Shown: positions 43,328 through 53,645, counted from the first letter of the stretch. The stretch: 64,000 nt of DNA from Methanosarcina sp. (GCF_028693135.1 NZ_JAQUVZ010000015.1:1-64000); one strand, 5' to 3'. A program made the numbers and translations. Notes: generated from the sequence alone by a model not told the origin.

Positions 43328-44971
43328 ATGAAGGAAGCTGATTATAACAGGGCCTGCAGGAGTGTCCTTGAAAAAGTACTTGCCGGCGAAATAAAAGACG
43401 AAGCCCAGTTGAACAAAGTAAAAAAAGATGTGAGTAAGCTACATCATCTTGCCAGCCTGCCCAGAAATGGAGATATTATTATGCAGGGTACACCTGAGGA
43501 GCGGGCTCAAATAAAAGAGTTCCTCAGGCGAAAACCCGTAAGGACAATTTCCGGAGTTGCGGTAATTGCTGTAATGACCTCTCCTGCCCCATGCCCTCAC
43601 GGAGTTTGCCTGCCCTGCCCCGGCGGTCCCAATTCAGCATTTAAATCCCCTCAAAGCTACATGGGAAGAGAACCTGCAGCAATGAGAGCCATTCAACACG
43701 AGTTCGACCCTTACGCCCAGGTTCAGTCCAGGCTATCTCAGCTAAGGGAAATAGGCCACGATGTGGAGAAGGTGGAGCTGATAGTTATGGGAGGCACATT
43801 TTCAGCACGCAGCCTCGACTATCAGGAATGGTTTAGTAAACGCTGCCTTGAAGCAATGAACGATCTCACAGGCACTGAATGGAGGGATAATGCATGGAAA
43901 ATCGGAAAATCAGTCCCTTACATTCCACTTGAAGAAGTTCAGAAAGCTAACGAAATAGCTGAGATCCGTAACGTAGGAATAACATTTGAGACACGTCCCG
44001 ACTGGGCAAAAGAAGAACATGTGGATGAGTTCCTCAGGCTTGGAGGAACAAAGGTTGAACTTGGAGTTCAGAATGTTTATGACTTTGTCTTAACCAGAAT
44101 GCAGAGAGGACATGGAGTTGCAGAAATTGTCAGAGCCAACCGGGTTTTAAGAGACAGCGCATTTAAGGTAGGCTTCCATATGATGCCCCACCTCCCTGGA
44201 GCAGATTCTGAACTCGATCTGAGAGGGTTTAAAAAGCTCTTTGAAGATCCGCGTTTCATGCCGGATTACCTCAAAATCTATCCAACCCTTGTGACTGAAG
44301 GCACAGCTCTACACAGGATGTGGGAGGCCGGAGAATATCAGGCACTTTCCGACGAAGAGGCTGCAGAACTTGTTGCAGACATAAAAGCTATCCTGCCTAA
44401 ATGGGTAAGACTCCAGCGCGTCCAGCGTGACATTCCCGCCAATCAAATCTTTGCGGGCGTCAGAAAGAGTAACCTCCGACAGCTTGCAGAGGAAAAACTC
44501 AGGGAAAAAGGAGGAAAATGCCACTGTATACGCTGCAGGGAAGTTGGGCACAATAGCCTAAAAGGGAGAGAGATAAACGAGAAAGATGTAGAGCTTACCA
44601 TAGAAACTTACGAAGCCTGTAACGGCACAGAACATTTCATTGCTTTTGAGGACCTTTCGGCAGATGTCCTGATAGGTTTTACGCGTTTGCGCTTTCCGGC
44701 TGCCCCCCACCGCCAGGAACTGCAGGACTCCGCCCTTATAAGAGAACTGCATGTTTACGGCTCCATGGTACCCGTAGGAAAAGGAGCAAGACAAAAGGAA
44801 TGGCAGCACCGGGGCTATGGAAAAGAACTTATTGAGCACGCTGAAAAAACTGCATATGAGTCAGGCTACGGGAAACTTGCAATAATAAGTGGAATAGGTG
44901 CCAGGGAATACTACAGAAAACTCGGGTATACTCTCGACGGATTTTATATGTCAAAAACTCTGAAGGGCTAA
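43328..44971 (+). CDS. elp3: Elp3-type tRNA U34 modification enzyme (radical SAM / GNAT)
   Basis: 547 residues, typical for archaeal Elp3. The radical SAM cluster motif is C-P-H-G-V-C-L-P-C-P-G-G near residue 92 (C-x4-C-x2-C), followed by M-G-G-T-F-S-A-R near 155 and G-V-Q-N near 240. A zinc-like C-x-C-x2-C (K-C-H-C-I-R-C) is near 397. The C-terminal ~110 residues are the GNAT acetyltransferase domain (R-G-Y-G-K-E-L-I-E-H-A-E-K and Y-Y-R-K-L-G-Y). It adds a carboxymethyl-type group to wobble uridine using acetyl-CoA and SAM. Monocistronic, with long flanking gaps. Confidence 0.95.
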   Translation: MKEADYNRACRSVLEKVLAGEIKDEAQLNKVKKDVSKLHHLASLPRNGDIIMQGTPEERAQIKEFLRRKPVRTISGVAVIAVMTSPAPCPHGVCLPCPGGPNSAFKSPQSYMGREPAAMRAIQHEFDPYAQVQSRLSQLREIGHDVEKVELIVMGGTFSARSLDYQEWFSKRCLEAMNDLTGTEWRDNAWKIGKSVPYIPLEEVQKANEIAEIRNVGITFETRPDWAKEEHVDEFLRLGGTKVELGVQNVYDFVLTRMQRGHGVAEIVRANRVLRDSAFKVGFHMMPHLPGADSELDLRGFKKLFEDPRFMPDYLKIYPTLVTEGTALHRMWEAGEYQALSDEEAAELVADIKAILPKWVRLQRVQRDIPANQIFAGVRKSNLRQLAEEKLREKGGKCHCIRCREVGHNSLKGREINEKDVELTIETYEACNGTEHFIAFEDLSADVLIGFTRLRFPAAPHRQELQDSALIRELHVYGSMVPVGKGARQKEWQHRGYGKELIEHAEKTAYESGYGKLAIISGIGAREYYRKLGYTLDGFYMSKTLKG

Positions 44972-46465
44972 AAAATTGTTCTTTCCACTAATACACCTTA
45001 AATTGAGTTTTCCAACCCGATAATTTACACACCCTTTCGGGTTCTGGAACCTCCCCAAATTTAAGGGAGTCCTTAAAAGTCCTGCTTGAAATTGCTCTCA
45101 GAGAGACTTTTTGACACTATATTTGCTTTTTTAGCACCTATCGAATTATACTACCAGGAACGCCAGCTCAAGTACCTGCAGCATTCTCCACCCCACTCTT
45201 TCGATCTCAAGAGCCTGCTTCCTCCCCAACTGTTTTTTTTCAACTCCAATTTAAACTCCTTTTAGATTCCGTCTCATCTTTAAGTTACCTTTCATGCCAA
45301 ATATTAATTGCCTGACCACTTGCTCCTGACAATTCATTTCAGATTTGGGGTTCAGGAAAAAGGGAGAGAAGAGGAATGTATATAAAAATAGATAGTTAAA
45401 AACATATTAATAAATATTATTAATATAAAATTGATACATTTTAAGATTAGTGATTGAGTTGAAGGGGGATCGGTTTGGGTCTAGAGGATCTAGAAAGATA
45501 GAGGAAAGGGGCTAAAACTTCAATAAGCAAGCCAATAAAAAAAAGCGAATAAAATTAGTTATCATGAGTTTTCCTTTATACAAAACCATTTATATATTAA
45601 AGATATAAGGTTGACTAAATATAATTAATGTAAAAATATAAATAGTACTGTGTAAATAAAGTAAGTAAACTGAATAATAATATTAAAGCGCAAGTTAAAA
45701 TTTCTGCGTGAGTATATTTAATAAAAAAGGGAGTAGAGGGGCCATTATAAAAAGAATCCAGTTTAAGCATTAATTTTGATAATTAATAAAATTTATATAT
45801 AATATAAAAGATATAATAACGAGCGAGTATTTTGTCTGAAGTATCTAAAAGATATGGAAAAAGGGACTGCAACAAAGACCTGTTTAACTGAAATCCCTAT
45901 CCATCGCATTCGAATCAACATGTTTCACAGGGAAGATTTGCAGAAAAATGTTAAATAGTATGTTATAATATCGTATACATTCCTTTACGAATTGTACAAA
46001 AATATTTGCATCCTGTACGAAAAAAATAAAAATCTCAAATTTTGGTTTCGGGAAAAATACTCTTTAATTAAGGAAAAAGAGTGCTGGTCAATTAGAAGTA
46101 AATTTGCAATAGATATACTTAAAAAACCTGAGAACTAAAAAAATATAAAAACTGAAGCATGCGGTTATTAAGAGATCTAATTTCAGGAATAAATTTGTGA
46201 TTAAAATAAAATTAAAAAAACATTCATAAAAAAATAAATATTATGAATCATTAACATAATAAAAAACGTAATATATAAAATCCGAAAAACCACTCAGGTT
46301 TTTGAATTTAAAAGATAAAAACAAACTTTTAATTAAACCTAAGAAACCTAAAAAACCCTAAATTAAACATAAGAAACCCTAAATTAAACATAAGAAACCC
46401 TAAATTAAACCCTAAATTAAACCCTAAAACAAACTCTAAAAAACCTGGAAAGAGCGGTGATAAAA
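44972..46465. other. Long A/T-rich intergenic region
   Basis: Nearly 1.5 kb without a supported gene. The first ~400 bp are mixed composition, the rest about 75-80% A+T. The right end carries a CCCTAAATTAAA-type tandem repeat (46350-46440). No tRNA, rRNA or known RNA was recognised. Confidence 0.5.
46350..46440. repeat. Degenerate tandem repeat of AAACCCTAAATTAAAC
   Basis: Units of TAAGAAACCCTAAATTAAACA and shorter AAACCCTAAATT repeat five or six times directly before the DUF1699-like gene and run up to its ribosome binding site. Confidence 0.7.
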
Positions 46466-46861
46466 ATGAAAATTAGAGTTGTAAGCTCAAAAGAAGAAAT
46501 TGACACTTTAAACCTCAATGAGGAAATTGTCCATCTCGCATTCAGACCATCCAACAAGGACATATTTAAACTCATTCTGAAGTGTCCAGAAGTAAAAGCG
46601 ATCCACATCCCTAGCTCATACAAGAGAACGATTTCCAGTTCTGCACAGATGTATCTATCGATGCAGAACATTGCTTTGCTTGAAGGCGATGTGTGGGGCC
46701 ACAGAAAAGACATCAACGAATATTCCGAAGTATCCCAACATGTATTTGACCGTATAAAAGAACTGAAAGAAGAAGGTCTTTCTGACGAAGACACTATAGA
46801 AAAACTTGTAAGGGAAACAAGGCTCAGCCCAGAGTTTGTAACCTTTATCATATCAAATTGA
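46466..46861 (+). CDS. DUF1699-like Methanosarcina protein
   Basis: 131 residues from ATG 46466 (M-K-I-R-V-V-S-S-K-E-E); an alternative start lies three codons upstream. Features are L-A-F-R-P-S-N-K-D-I-F, I-H-I-P-S-S-Y-K-R-T-I-S near residue 53 and a helical C-terminus, I-K-E-L-K-E-E-G-L-S-D-E-D-T-I. It resembles the DUF1699 family, found mainly in Methanosarcina, of unknown function. No membrane segment. It is followed by a clear terminator hairpin, so it is transcribed alone. Confidence 0.75.
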   Translation: MKIRVVSSKEEIDTLNLNEEIVHLAFRPSNKDIFKLILKCPEVKAIHIPSSYKRTISSSAQMYLSMQNIALLEGDVWGHRKDINEYSEVSQHVFDRIKELKEEGLSDEDTIEKLVRETRLSPEFVTFIISN

Positions 46862-46878
46862 AATAAAATTCTAAAAAA

Positions 46879-46900
46879 ACCGATCAGAATCCTGATCGGT
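46879..46900 (+). terminator. Terminator after the DUF1699-like gene
   Basis: A perfect ACCGATCAG / CTGATCGGT stem with a 4-nt loop begins 15 bp after the stop, followed by CTTCATTCT. Confidence 0.6.
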
Positions 46901-47500
46901 CTTCATTCTCCCGCAAAATTCTTTGCATAAACTTTTTTTAAATTTATATACATAGGTTCTGAACCAACTCTTATAAGTTCCAGATCTGATTCAGGAAAAA
47001 TGTATTGGAAAACGTGTCTCTCGGAATTAATGAATTAAAGAGTTCCAGTCACCAGCAAGCTTTTAAAGAAAACTATCCTTCTGAATAAAAATGTCTTTTA
47101 AAAATAACAATTAGATGTAATTAGATATTTTCCCTTACAGGAACCCTATTTCATACATCAGCACATCTTAGCCTGCCAGTGACACAAGAATAGTATTGAT
47201 GTCGGAATATTATTGAGCCTGATATGCATTACTTTTGTCAGCACACGACCTGTCACATCTTTACTCTTTCCAGAAACTTACCCTAAACCCACATACCTGT
47301 CGTCGGTATTCATTACCTGTGCCGCCGACATTCATAATCTGTTGTCTGCGTGCATTTATCTGTGCTACCGACATTCATTATCTGTTTCTCGTCTGCATCA
47401 TCTTTGCTATTCGAAAGAAAATAGAAAATAAACCAGGACATTGCCCTTATGTTTTAATAAAAAGTTTAAATAAAATAGAGAAAAACAGGAGACGGATTTT
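46901..47500. other. Intergenic region with imperfect repeat
   Basis: No supported gene. Around 47285-47400 the phrases ATTCATTACCTGTGCCGCCGAC, ATTCATAATCTG, ATTTATCTGTGCTACCGAC and ATTCATTATCTG form an imperfect ~40-bp tandem repeat. GGAGACGG precedes the next gene. Confidence 0.4.
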
Positions 47501-48004
47501 ATGACCGATTTTGAACATGTGCTTGTAAACTCATTTAACGCATACATTGAGGAAAAAGGCATAAGAGCCATCTCCTATCGGCTTAAGCAGCACAGGTTTA
47601 CTTCTCAGTTCCTTGACGTGCTTGTAGATTCCCTTGACCCGGACCTGTACCTGGGAATCGAATGTAAAAGTATCTCTGTGGAGAAAGGAGCAAATGCACT
47701 TTACTTCACCCAGCATTTTACTGTAGACAAAAAAGGCATCCATCAAATAGACAGGATTTCAGACTACCTTAATAGATCGGGAAGAAGGGGATTCCTTGCA
47801 GTGGAGCTTCGCCTCGGGACAGGCCACGACAGGGAAGCATATATGGTCCCCTGGGAAGAACTGGAAAAGAGTTATCATACAAAAAATCTAAAATTAACAG
47901 TACAGGAAATCCGAAATTTTCCGGAAATGAAAAGAGATGGAAAAAATTACATTATAAACCCTAAAGAATGGGGGAGAAAAAATCGCTGGGAAAAAGACAG
48001 TTAA
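47501..48004 (+). CDS. Hjc-like PD-(D/E)xK nuclease domain protein
   Basis: 167 residues. The N-terminal half has the restriction-like fold landmarks: E5 in an F-E-H-V-L-V-N helix, F-L-D-V-L-V-D-S near 38 and L-G-I-E-C-K-S near 52 (the D...ExK triad), then F-T-Q-H-F-T-V. This fits the archaeal Holliday junction resolvase family, although true Hjc is shorter (~130 residues) and this one has a longer, basic C-terminus. Holliday junction cleavage is plausible, other nuclease roles equally so. It lies 32 bp before a RecJ-like gene, suggesting a shared DNA repair role. Confidence 0.7.
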   Translation: MTDFEHVLVNSFNAYIEEKGIRAISYRLKQHRFTSQFLDVLVDSLDPDLYLGIECKSISVEKGANALYFTQHFTVDKKGIHQIDRISDYLNRSGRRGFLAVELRLGTGHDREAYMVPWEELEKSYHTKNLKLTVQEIRNFPEMKRDGKNYIINPKEWGRKNRWEKDS

Positions 48005-48036
48005 ACTGAAGCTAGCAGAGAATCTCGGAGAAATTA

Positions 48037-49431
48037 ATGACTGAAATTATGGAAGCATTTAGAAAAGAAGCAGGAAGATGTGCCGAAGAGATAAGAAAAC
48101 ACAGGTCAGTGCACGTAGTATCTCATATAGATGCAGACGGACTGACTTCTGCGGGGATTATCTGCACAGCTCTTGAACGGGGAAATATCGAATATACAGC
48201 ACGTTTTGTAAAGCAACTCGATGAAAAAGTCCTTGACACTATCGCAAACGAAAACCCTGAGTTTGTAATTTTTACGGACCTCGGGAGCGGGATGTGCGAA
48301 CATATAAAATCCCGCGGGATCAATGCTGTTGTCTCAGACCATCACCAGCCTCAGGGTACTCTGGAGTTTCACCTCAACCCACACCTTTTTGGGGCAAACG
48401 GTTCTTACGAGCTGAGCGGTTCGGGAACAACTTACCTTCTGGCTTCAGCCCTCGGAAATAACATAGACCTTTCCCCACTTGCCATAGTAGGGGCTGTAGG
48501 GGATATGCAACACCTGAAAATGGGGCAGCTTGTAGGGATTAACAGGGAGATTCTGGAGGAAGGAGTAAGGGGAGGGCACCTCGAGTTCAAAAAAGACCTG
48601 ACTCTTTTCGGAAAGCAGACCCGCCCAATCTACAAACTTCTACAGTACTCTTCTGACCCTTACCTTCCCGGACTTACCGGAAATGAAGAAGCTTGCATAG
48701 AATTCCTTCATTCCCTGAATATTCGCTACAGCCAGGATGAGCGCTGGAGACGCTGGATAGACCTCGAGGTTTCGGAAAAACAAAAAATGGTCTCAGGGCT
48801 TTTCCAGTACTGCCTTAAATCAGGGATACCGGCATACAAGATTGAGCGCCTTATAGGCGAGGTGTATGTCCTTCTCAAAGAAAGGGAAGGTACGGAAATG
48901 AGAGACGCATCAGAGTTTTCCACTCTTCTCAATGCTACTGCCCGGTATGACCATGCTGACATCGGGCTTGCAGTCTGTATGGGAGACAGGGAAAACGCCT
49001 ACGAAGATGCCAAAAAACTGCTTGCCGAACACAGGCAAAACCTCGTTAACGGGCTTATGTACGTGAAAGAGAATGGGGTTACTCAGCTTGAGAACATCCA
49101 GTACTTTGATGCAGGTTCTCAGATAAAGGAAACCATTGTAGGAATAATTGCAGGAATGAGTTCCACAATAGTTAAAAACAGAAATCTTCCGATTATTGCC
49201 TTTGCAAAAACAGAGGGAGGAATTAAGGTCTCGGCAAGAGGAACACAGGACCTGATCCGCAGAGGAGTAAACCTATCTGAAGCAATGTCAACTGTCTCCG
49301 CAGAAGTCGGGGGGGCAGGCGGAGGACACGATATTGCCGCAGGGGCAACCATTCCTGAGAACGTAAAAGAAGAGTTTGCCCGAAAACTTGACCTGTTCAT
49401 AGGAGAACAGCTTCGACGGAAAGCAAATTAA
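48037..49431 (+). CDS. Archaeal RecJ-like DHH phosphoesterase
   Basis: 464 residues. DHH-family motifs: V-S-H-I-D-A-D-G-L-T-S-A near residue 28, F-T-D-L-G-S-G near 79, V-S-D-H-H-Q-P near 101, and the DHHA1 glycine-rich motif V-G-G-A-G-G-G-H near 425 that binds nucleic acid. Archaeal RecJ homologues (GAN-like) are 5'-3' or 3'-5' exonucleases associated with replication and repair. The start follows a short gap after the Hjc-like gene in the same direction. Manganese dependence is known for the family. Confidence 0.88.
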   Translation: MTEIMEAFRKEAGRCAEEIRKHRSVHVVSHIDADGLTSAGIICTALERGNIEYTARFVKQLDEKVLDTIANENPEFVIFTDLGSGMCEHIKSRGINAVVSDHHQPQGTLEFHLNPHLFGANGSYELSGSGTTYLLASALGNNIDLSPLAIVGAVGDMQHLKMGQLVGINREILEEGVRGGHLEFKKDLTLFGKQTRPIYKLLQYSSDPYLPGLTGNEEACIEFLHSLNIRYSQDERWRRWIDLEVSEKQKMVSGLFQYCLKSGIPAYKIERLIGEVYVLLKEREGTEMRDASEFSTLLNATARYDHADIGLAVCMGDRENAYEDAKKLLAEHRQNLVNGLMYVKENGVTQLENIQYFDAGSQIKETIVGIIAGMSSTIVKNRNLPIIAFAKTEGGIKVSARGTQDLIRRGVNLSEAMSTVSAEVGGAGGGHDIAAGATIPENVKEEFARKLDLFIGEQLRRKAN

Positions 49432-49548
49432 AAATAATGGAGACAGCCCTCCGGAAATCACACCGGAAAGCCGGATTCTACGAAAAACAAGTTCAAGGCT
49501 CAGTGAATGAAGGAAAGGAGTTTCCGGAACAGATGTTACAAGCAGATT

Positions 49549-50307
49549 TCAGACCAGGTCATCAATCCGGCTCATTTCCTTGAAAGAAATTAACCTTGAC
49601 ATTGCACTTGTGTCTATGGGAATTCCATACTCCTGCACAACAGCCATAGGATTTGTTCCTCCAATGACAACTATTCCAAGGTGGTCTCTCTCAATAGGGA
49701 CATCCAGAACCCTTGTGTTTGGTTCTCCCACTTCCAGAATTCCGCTGAAGCCTGCGTCCAGAAGGTCAGAAAGGCTGCTTTCAATCGCATCCCTTGCAAC
49801 CATGGGAGCTTCCCTCAGGTTTGCGAGAACTTTACCGGAACCTGTTCTGAGCATTTCAGATACGGAAGTGATTCCCTGAGACATCAGGACTTCCAGGGGA
49901 TCTACAGTTGTACTTACATATGTCAGCACATCGGTAAAACGTACAGGGGACCCGTTTCGGATCTGGACAACCCCGCCAAGCTTCGGATTTACAGGAATTC
50001 CTGCTTTTAGTAGAACTCCGTCAATAGTTATACTGCAAACCGTCCCGATTCCTACCTTTCCTTTATCAATTGTCAGGTTTCCGATAGATTCCCCTTCGGA
50101 AATTACTTTTACGTAAGGGGTCACGGAAAGTCCGCTTGAGATAACCATCTTGAAGATCCCGAGCACATCGTCCAGGTCTTTTTTATCGATAAGCGAGAGA
50201 TTAAGTATGACGTCTCCATCCATTTTCTTCGGATCAAATGTAGTCCTGTACATGAGATCTCTGATTCGGGATGATGTAAACTGAATACGGTATCCATTTT
50301 TTTGCAT
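49549..50307 (-). CDS. nrpRII: NrpR domain protein without a DNA-binding domain (NrpRII-like)
   Basis: 252 residues when started at 50307, where AGGAGGG precedes the ATG; the open frame runs 75 codons further upstream without any support. The whole protein is one NrpR (DUF128) domain, with [13 protein letters not shown] near 92, G-G-V-V-Q-I-R near 116 and [10 protein letters not shown] near 218. NrpR represses nitrogen fixation and assimilation genes and is released by 2-oxoglutarate. Methanosarcina is known to split the function into NrpRI, with a winged helix, and NrpRII, without one. This protein lacks any helix-turn-helix and fits NrpRII; it must work with NrpRI. Confidence 0.8.
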   Translation of the reverse strand: MQKNGYRIQFTSSRIRDLMYRTTFDPKKMDGDVILNLSLIDKKDLDDVLGIFKMVISSGLSVTPYVKVISEGESIGNLTIDKGKVGIGTVCSITIDGVLLKAGIPVNPKLGGVVQIRNGSPVRFTDVLTYVSTTVDPLEVLMSQGITSVSEMLRTGSGKVLANLREAPMVARDAIESSLSDLLDAGFSGILEVGEPNTRVLDVPIERDHLGIVVIGGTNPMAVVQEYGIPIDTSAMSRLISFKEMSRIDDLV

Positions 50308-50528
50308 TTCAACCCTCCTGTAATTGAAAGTATTTAAACCTATTATAAGTTGTGTATTAGTATGGAGAAAAAACATCCTCCCGATTGGCATCAACCCTCT
50401 GTCTGTAAGTCCCCTTCCTTGAAGGCTACAATAAAAAAGATAAAAATGAAGGTTTCTCACAGGATTCTTCGGAAAAAAATGTATTAGAATGAGGGATCGT
50501 GTACATCGTGAAAAACTCGAGAGCCTTT

Positions 50529-51269
50529 TCACAGCACTCCCGCTAAGAAGCCCATAAAGTCCTGCGGAGCCGTTAAGAATCTCAGTTTATCAGCTCTATG
50601 CACAAGATCATACATGTTTTCCCCGGAAACAAGCCCGAGTTCATCAAAGTTCAGTGGTTTGCTATAACGAATGGGCGGAATATCCCTGTAGAGGGGGTTT
50701 TTACCAAAGCCATCTTTAAGAAGGAAATAGGCAGCTCCAGAAAGTCGTTTTATAGGCTCATAGACCGAAGAGAAATCACGGCAAACCCAATTTGCCATCT
50801 CAAGAGTCTTTTCTGAAGCGTTTATTGTTACATGCCCGTACCCGGGAGGAACAAGCACCATATCTCCTTTTTCTGCTTTGATGACTGCCACATCCAGAAC
50901 AATGTCCTCTTCTCCAGGCTCCACTTTCTGCAGCAGATAAGTTGCAGAACCTTCAAGCACCTGGTAAATCTCAGGATAGGAGACATCTGTTCCAGGAACC
51001 TGCGGATGGTAATGACCTACGGTTTTAATGAATTCCGACCCAAGCATTCCGGGAGGGATTCTTGTAATATCATATCTGAGGTGGTGGGATTTAATAGTCT
51101 CAAGATCAGAATCATTTTTGGCAAGATCCCGGAACATATAATACATGTCCCTATTTCTCTCATCTGCCCTTTCAAACCATTCCCTATCAAACACTACATC
51201 TTCCATGTCGTGGAATTTTCTTACATCCGCAACAGTGACTTTATCCCCAAACTTCAGTGTAACTGCCAT
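50529..51269 (-). CDS. pgiA: Cupin-type glucose-6-phosphate isomerase
   Basis: 246 residues. The cupin metal site is visible: T-V-G-H-Y-H-P near residue 86, E-I-Y-Q-V-L-E-G near 100 and [10 protein letters not shown] near 141, together the His-His-Glu-His ligands of archaeal PGI. It interconverts glucose-6-phosphate and fructose-6-phosphate in gluconeogenesis and glycogen metabolism, and is unrelated to the classical enzyme. The length is somewhat larger than the Pyrococcus enzyme (~190) because of a C-terminal extension, as in other Methanosarcina. It is separated from the NrpR gene by 221 bp. Confidence 0.88.
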   Translation of the reverse strand: MAVTLKFGDKVTVADVRKFHDMEDVVFDREWFERADERNRDMYYMFRDLAKNDSDLETIKSHHLRYDITRIPPGMLGSEFIKTVGHYHPQVPGTDVSYPEIYQVLEGSATYLLQKVEPGEEDIVLDVAVIKAEKGDMVLVPPGYGHVTINASEKTLEMANWVCRDFSSVYEPIKRLSGAAYFLLKDGFGKNPLYRDIPPIRYSKPLNFDELGLVSGENMYDLVHRADKLRFLTAPQDFMGFLAGVL

Positions 51270-51494
51270 TGAATTCCCCTTTATATCAGAGCATACAGAT
51301 AACGTTCAATACCACAGCGAGCCTTTTCATTTACATACAAGATTTACATACAAGATTTTGCCATAAAAGCTAGCAGTGAATCAGTAAGGACAAAATCCAG
51401 AAAGGCAATATCGTAGAAGTTATTAACTAACAATATATACCGGTTACTGACATTTCTACTTTTTGGCGAGACCCTATAGGAAAACTGCACTGTT

Positions 51495-52244
51495 TCACAT
51501 ATTCAAAGCCTTTTCAATCATTTTAGGGTAAGTAAGTTCAATAATAGTTTTCAGATTTACTATATCCTCCCGGTTATATTTAAGAAGCAGGTCCAGAGCT
51601 TCCCTGTCACCCTTCTCATAATGTCTCCAGAGCCGGACCGCATCAAATCCGTCCATCCCATCCGTATCTTCACTTCTGCAGATTCCAAGCAGCTTCTCGA
51701 TATTTTTGAGACCCCCACTGTACCCGATACGCCTGAGCGGATACATCAGGTCGATATGGAGCTGCTTGAATTCGATTTCGGGAAATTCGGATTTTATGAA
51801 AGGAATATCAAAGCGAGCTCCGTTAAAGGACACAAGGAGCTTGTATTTTGAAAATTCCTCCACTATGTCACCAAGGTTGATACCCCTTACATACATTTTG
51901 GACTCATTCCCGTCATAGATTCCAACAACGGTTATCCTGTCCCTGCTGGGGGAAAGCCCTGTGGTTTCGATATCAAAGAAAGCGACAGAGTCGGAAAACA
52001 AAGAATAAGTCCTCCAGTGTTCTGCAGAAGGCAGACGCTGTGAAAAAAAGAAGCAGTCTCTTTCATCCAGATGCTTAGAAGATATCTTTATTTCGTCGCA
52101 TATTCTGGTTTTCCTTAAAGAAGGAATTGAGATACTGTCTTCCATTTCCAGGAACTCGTCCCAGGTATTTATTCCTGAAGCCCAGATTTTCTGCTCGAGG
52201 GCTTTTCCTACGCCCGGAATGTGAATATATGTGTTCTTTAGCAT
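51495..52244 (-). CDS. RNase H-like (DEDD) exonuclease-type protein with HhH motif
   Basis: 249 residues. The N-terminus has a helix-hairpin-helix-like I-P-G-V-G-K-A-L-E-Q-K-I-W. From ~87 the DEDD fold follows: A-F-F-D-I-E-T-T-G-L-S near 90, V-S-F-N-G-A-R-F-D-I-P near 139, H-I-D-L-M-Y-P near 164 and Y-N-R-E-D-I-V-N-L near 225 (D-E, D, D with Tyr). This is the YprB-like RNase_H_2 family, known to be 3'-5' exonuclease-like; function in archaea is unknown. Diverges from mdh. Confidence 0.82.
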   Translation of the reverse strand: MLKNTYIHIPGVGKALEQKIWASGINTWDEFLEMEDSISIPSLRKTRICDEIKISSKHLDERDCFFFSQRLPSAEHWRTYSLFSDSVAFFDIETTGLSPSRDRITVVGIYDGNESKMYVRGINLGDIVEEFSKYKLLVSFNGARFDIPFIKSEFPEIEFKQLHIDLMYPLRRIGYSGGLKNIEKLLGICRSEDTDGMDGFDAVRLWRHYEKGDREALDLLLKYNREDIVNLKTIIELTYPKMIEKALNM

Positions 52245-52721
52245 TTTTCCCCTGAACCATTGGAGGTGATCTTTAATAAAAATACTGCATGAGGACTGAA
52301 AGTGATATAGAACACAGAAAGTTGATTTTAAGAACTGTGGACCATGCAGTGAAAGATCAGAAAAGATAAACTGCTCGCTAAACAGACGTTAATCCGGACA
52401 AATTAGTTTTGACATGTATTTAAGAGTCAACCTTGCCGTGCGGAATCGTTTTGGATCCACGCCAACAAGGTTAATATACTTAGTGAGTAATAATAGAAAG
52501 TACTCTTTAATTCTTTGCGGGGGCAAAATATAAAGAGAGCTTATAGAGTTCAACTTAATAAGAATGGGGAAAAAAGGCAAGTTCAGGACTTCTAGAAAGC
52601 CAAAAAAATAAATACCAAGATATAGTTACCACCAGACAAATAAGAAATTCAGGATCGAGTTTTAAAGGCAGGAGTCAAGAAAGCCTTCTGAAAATTAATC
52701 TTTTATACGGGTGTGCAAGTA
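52245..52721. promoter_or_regulatory. Divergent promoter region with a long hairpin
   Basis: No gene is supported. A nested inverted repeat lies at 52429-52472: AACCTTG pairs with CAAGGTT, and CGTG-x-GGA inside pairs with TCC-ACG. A TATA-like TTAATATAC follows at 52471-52480. Confidence 0.5.
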
Positions 52722-53645
52722 ATGGCTAAAATTTCCGTAATTGGTGCAGGAAATGTAGGTGCGACCACAGTCCAGCGGTTAACAGAACTGGAACCTGGCG
52801 AAATTGTCATGACAGATATTGTGGAAGGACTACCACAGGGAAAAGCTCTTGACCTCATGCAGGCAGGGGCAATAAATGGGTATGATACGCAGGTAACAGG
52901 TACTAACGATTATGCAGACATTGCAGACTCTGACCTTGTGATCATTACAGCCGGGATTGCAAGAAAACCCGGAATGAGCAGGGAAGACCTTACTAAAACT
53001 AATTCAAAAATAATAGGAGAGGTCTCCCGAAATATTGGAAAGTATGCTCCAAATTCTATTGTTATAAATGTCACAAATCCGCTTGACATTATAACATACG
53101 AAGCTATGAAATCAACGGGTTTTGAGCCAAAAAAGGTCTTCGGGATGAGTGGCGTTCTTGATGCAGGCCGTTTTGCAAGCTTTATAGCAGAAGAATTGAA
53201 GTGTTCGAAAAAGGATGTCGAGGCAATGGTTATAGGAGGTCATGGAGACCTTATGGTTCCCCTCCCCCAATATACTACAGTCTCAGGAGTTCCACTTCCA
53301 GAACTGCTTCCAGATGATACAATTGCCAGGCTTGTAGAAAGGACAGTTAATGGAGGAGCCGAAATAGTAGGACTTCTCAAACAGGGGAGTGCATTTTATG
53401 CCCCGTCTGCAGCTATTGTGCGCATGGCAGAAGCCGTGATTAAAGATTCAAAACGCATTCTTCCGGCGTCTGCATATCTTGAAGGGCAGTATGGGCAGGA
53501 AGGAATTTATTTTGGAGTGCCCGTAAAACTGGGAGCAAATGGGATAGAAGAAATCCTGGAACTCAAACTTGATGAAAACCAGTATGAGACACTCAGAAAC
53601 TCCTCCGAAACAATAAGAAGGGGAATCTCACAGCTGGAGATATAA
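52722..53645 (+). CDS. mdh: Malate dehydrogenase
   Basis: 307 residues from ATG 52722; an in-frame GTG lies three codons upstream but M-A-K-I-S-V-I-G-A-G-N-V-G-A starts the Rossmann fold at once. Catalytic and binding features: I-T-A-G-I-A-R-K-P-G-M-S-R-E-D with substrate-loop arginines near 81-88, N-V-T-N-P-L-D near 120, and the catalytic V-I-G-G-H-G-D with His near 175. Belongs to the LDH-like MDH type common in archaea and oxidises malate to oxaloacetate with NAD(P). In Methanosarcina it supports the partial oxidative TCA branch. Followed by hairpins at 53714-53727 and 53754-53797. Confidence 0.93.
   Translation: MAKISVIGAGNVGATTVQRLTELEPGEIVMTDIVEGLPQGKALDLMQAGAINGYDTQVTGTNDYADIADSDLVIITAGIARKPGMSREDLTKTNSKIIGEVSRNIGKYAPNSIVINVTNPLDIITYEAMKSTGFEPKKVFGMSGVLDAGRFASFIAEELKCSKKDVEAMVIGGHGDLMVPLPQYTTVSGVPLPELLPDDTIARLVERTVNGGAEIVGLLKQGSAFYAPSAAIVRMAEAVIKDSKRILPASAYLEGQYGQEGIYFGVPVKLGANGIEEILELKLDENQYETLRNSSETIRRGISQLEI

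Noticed and set aside
46350-46440. Chromosome end or telomere
   Set aside because: The CCCTAAA-like repeats are degenerate and internal, and archaeal chromosomes of this group are circular.
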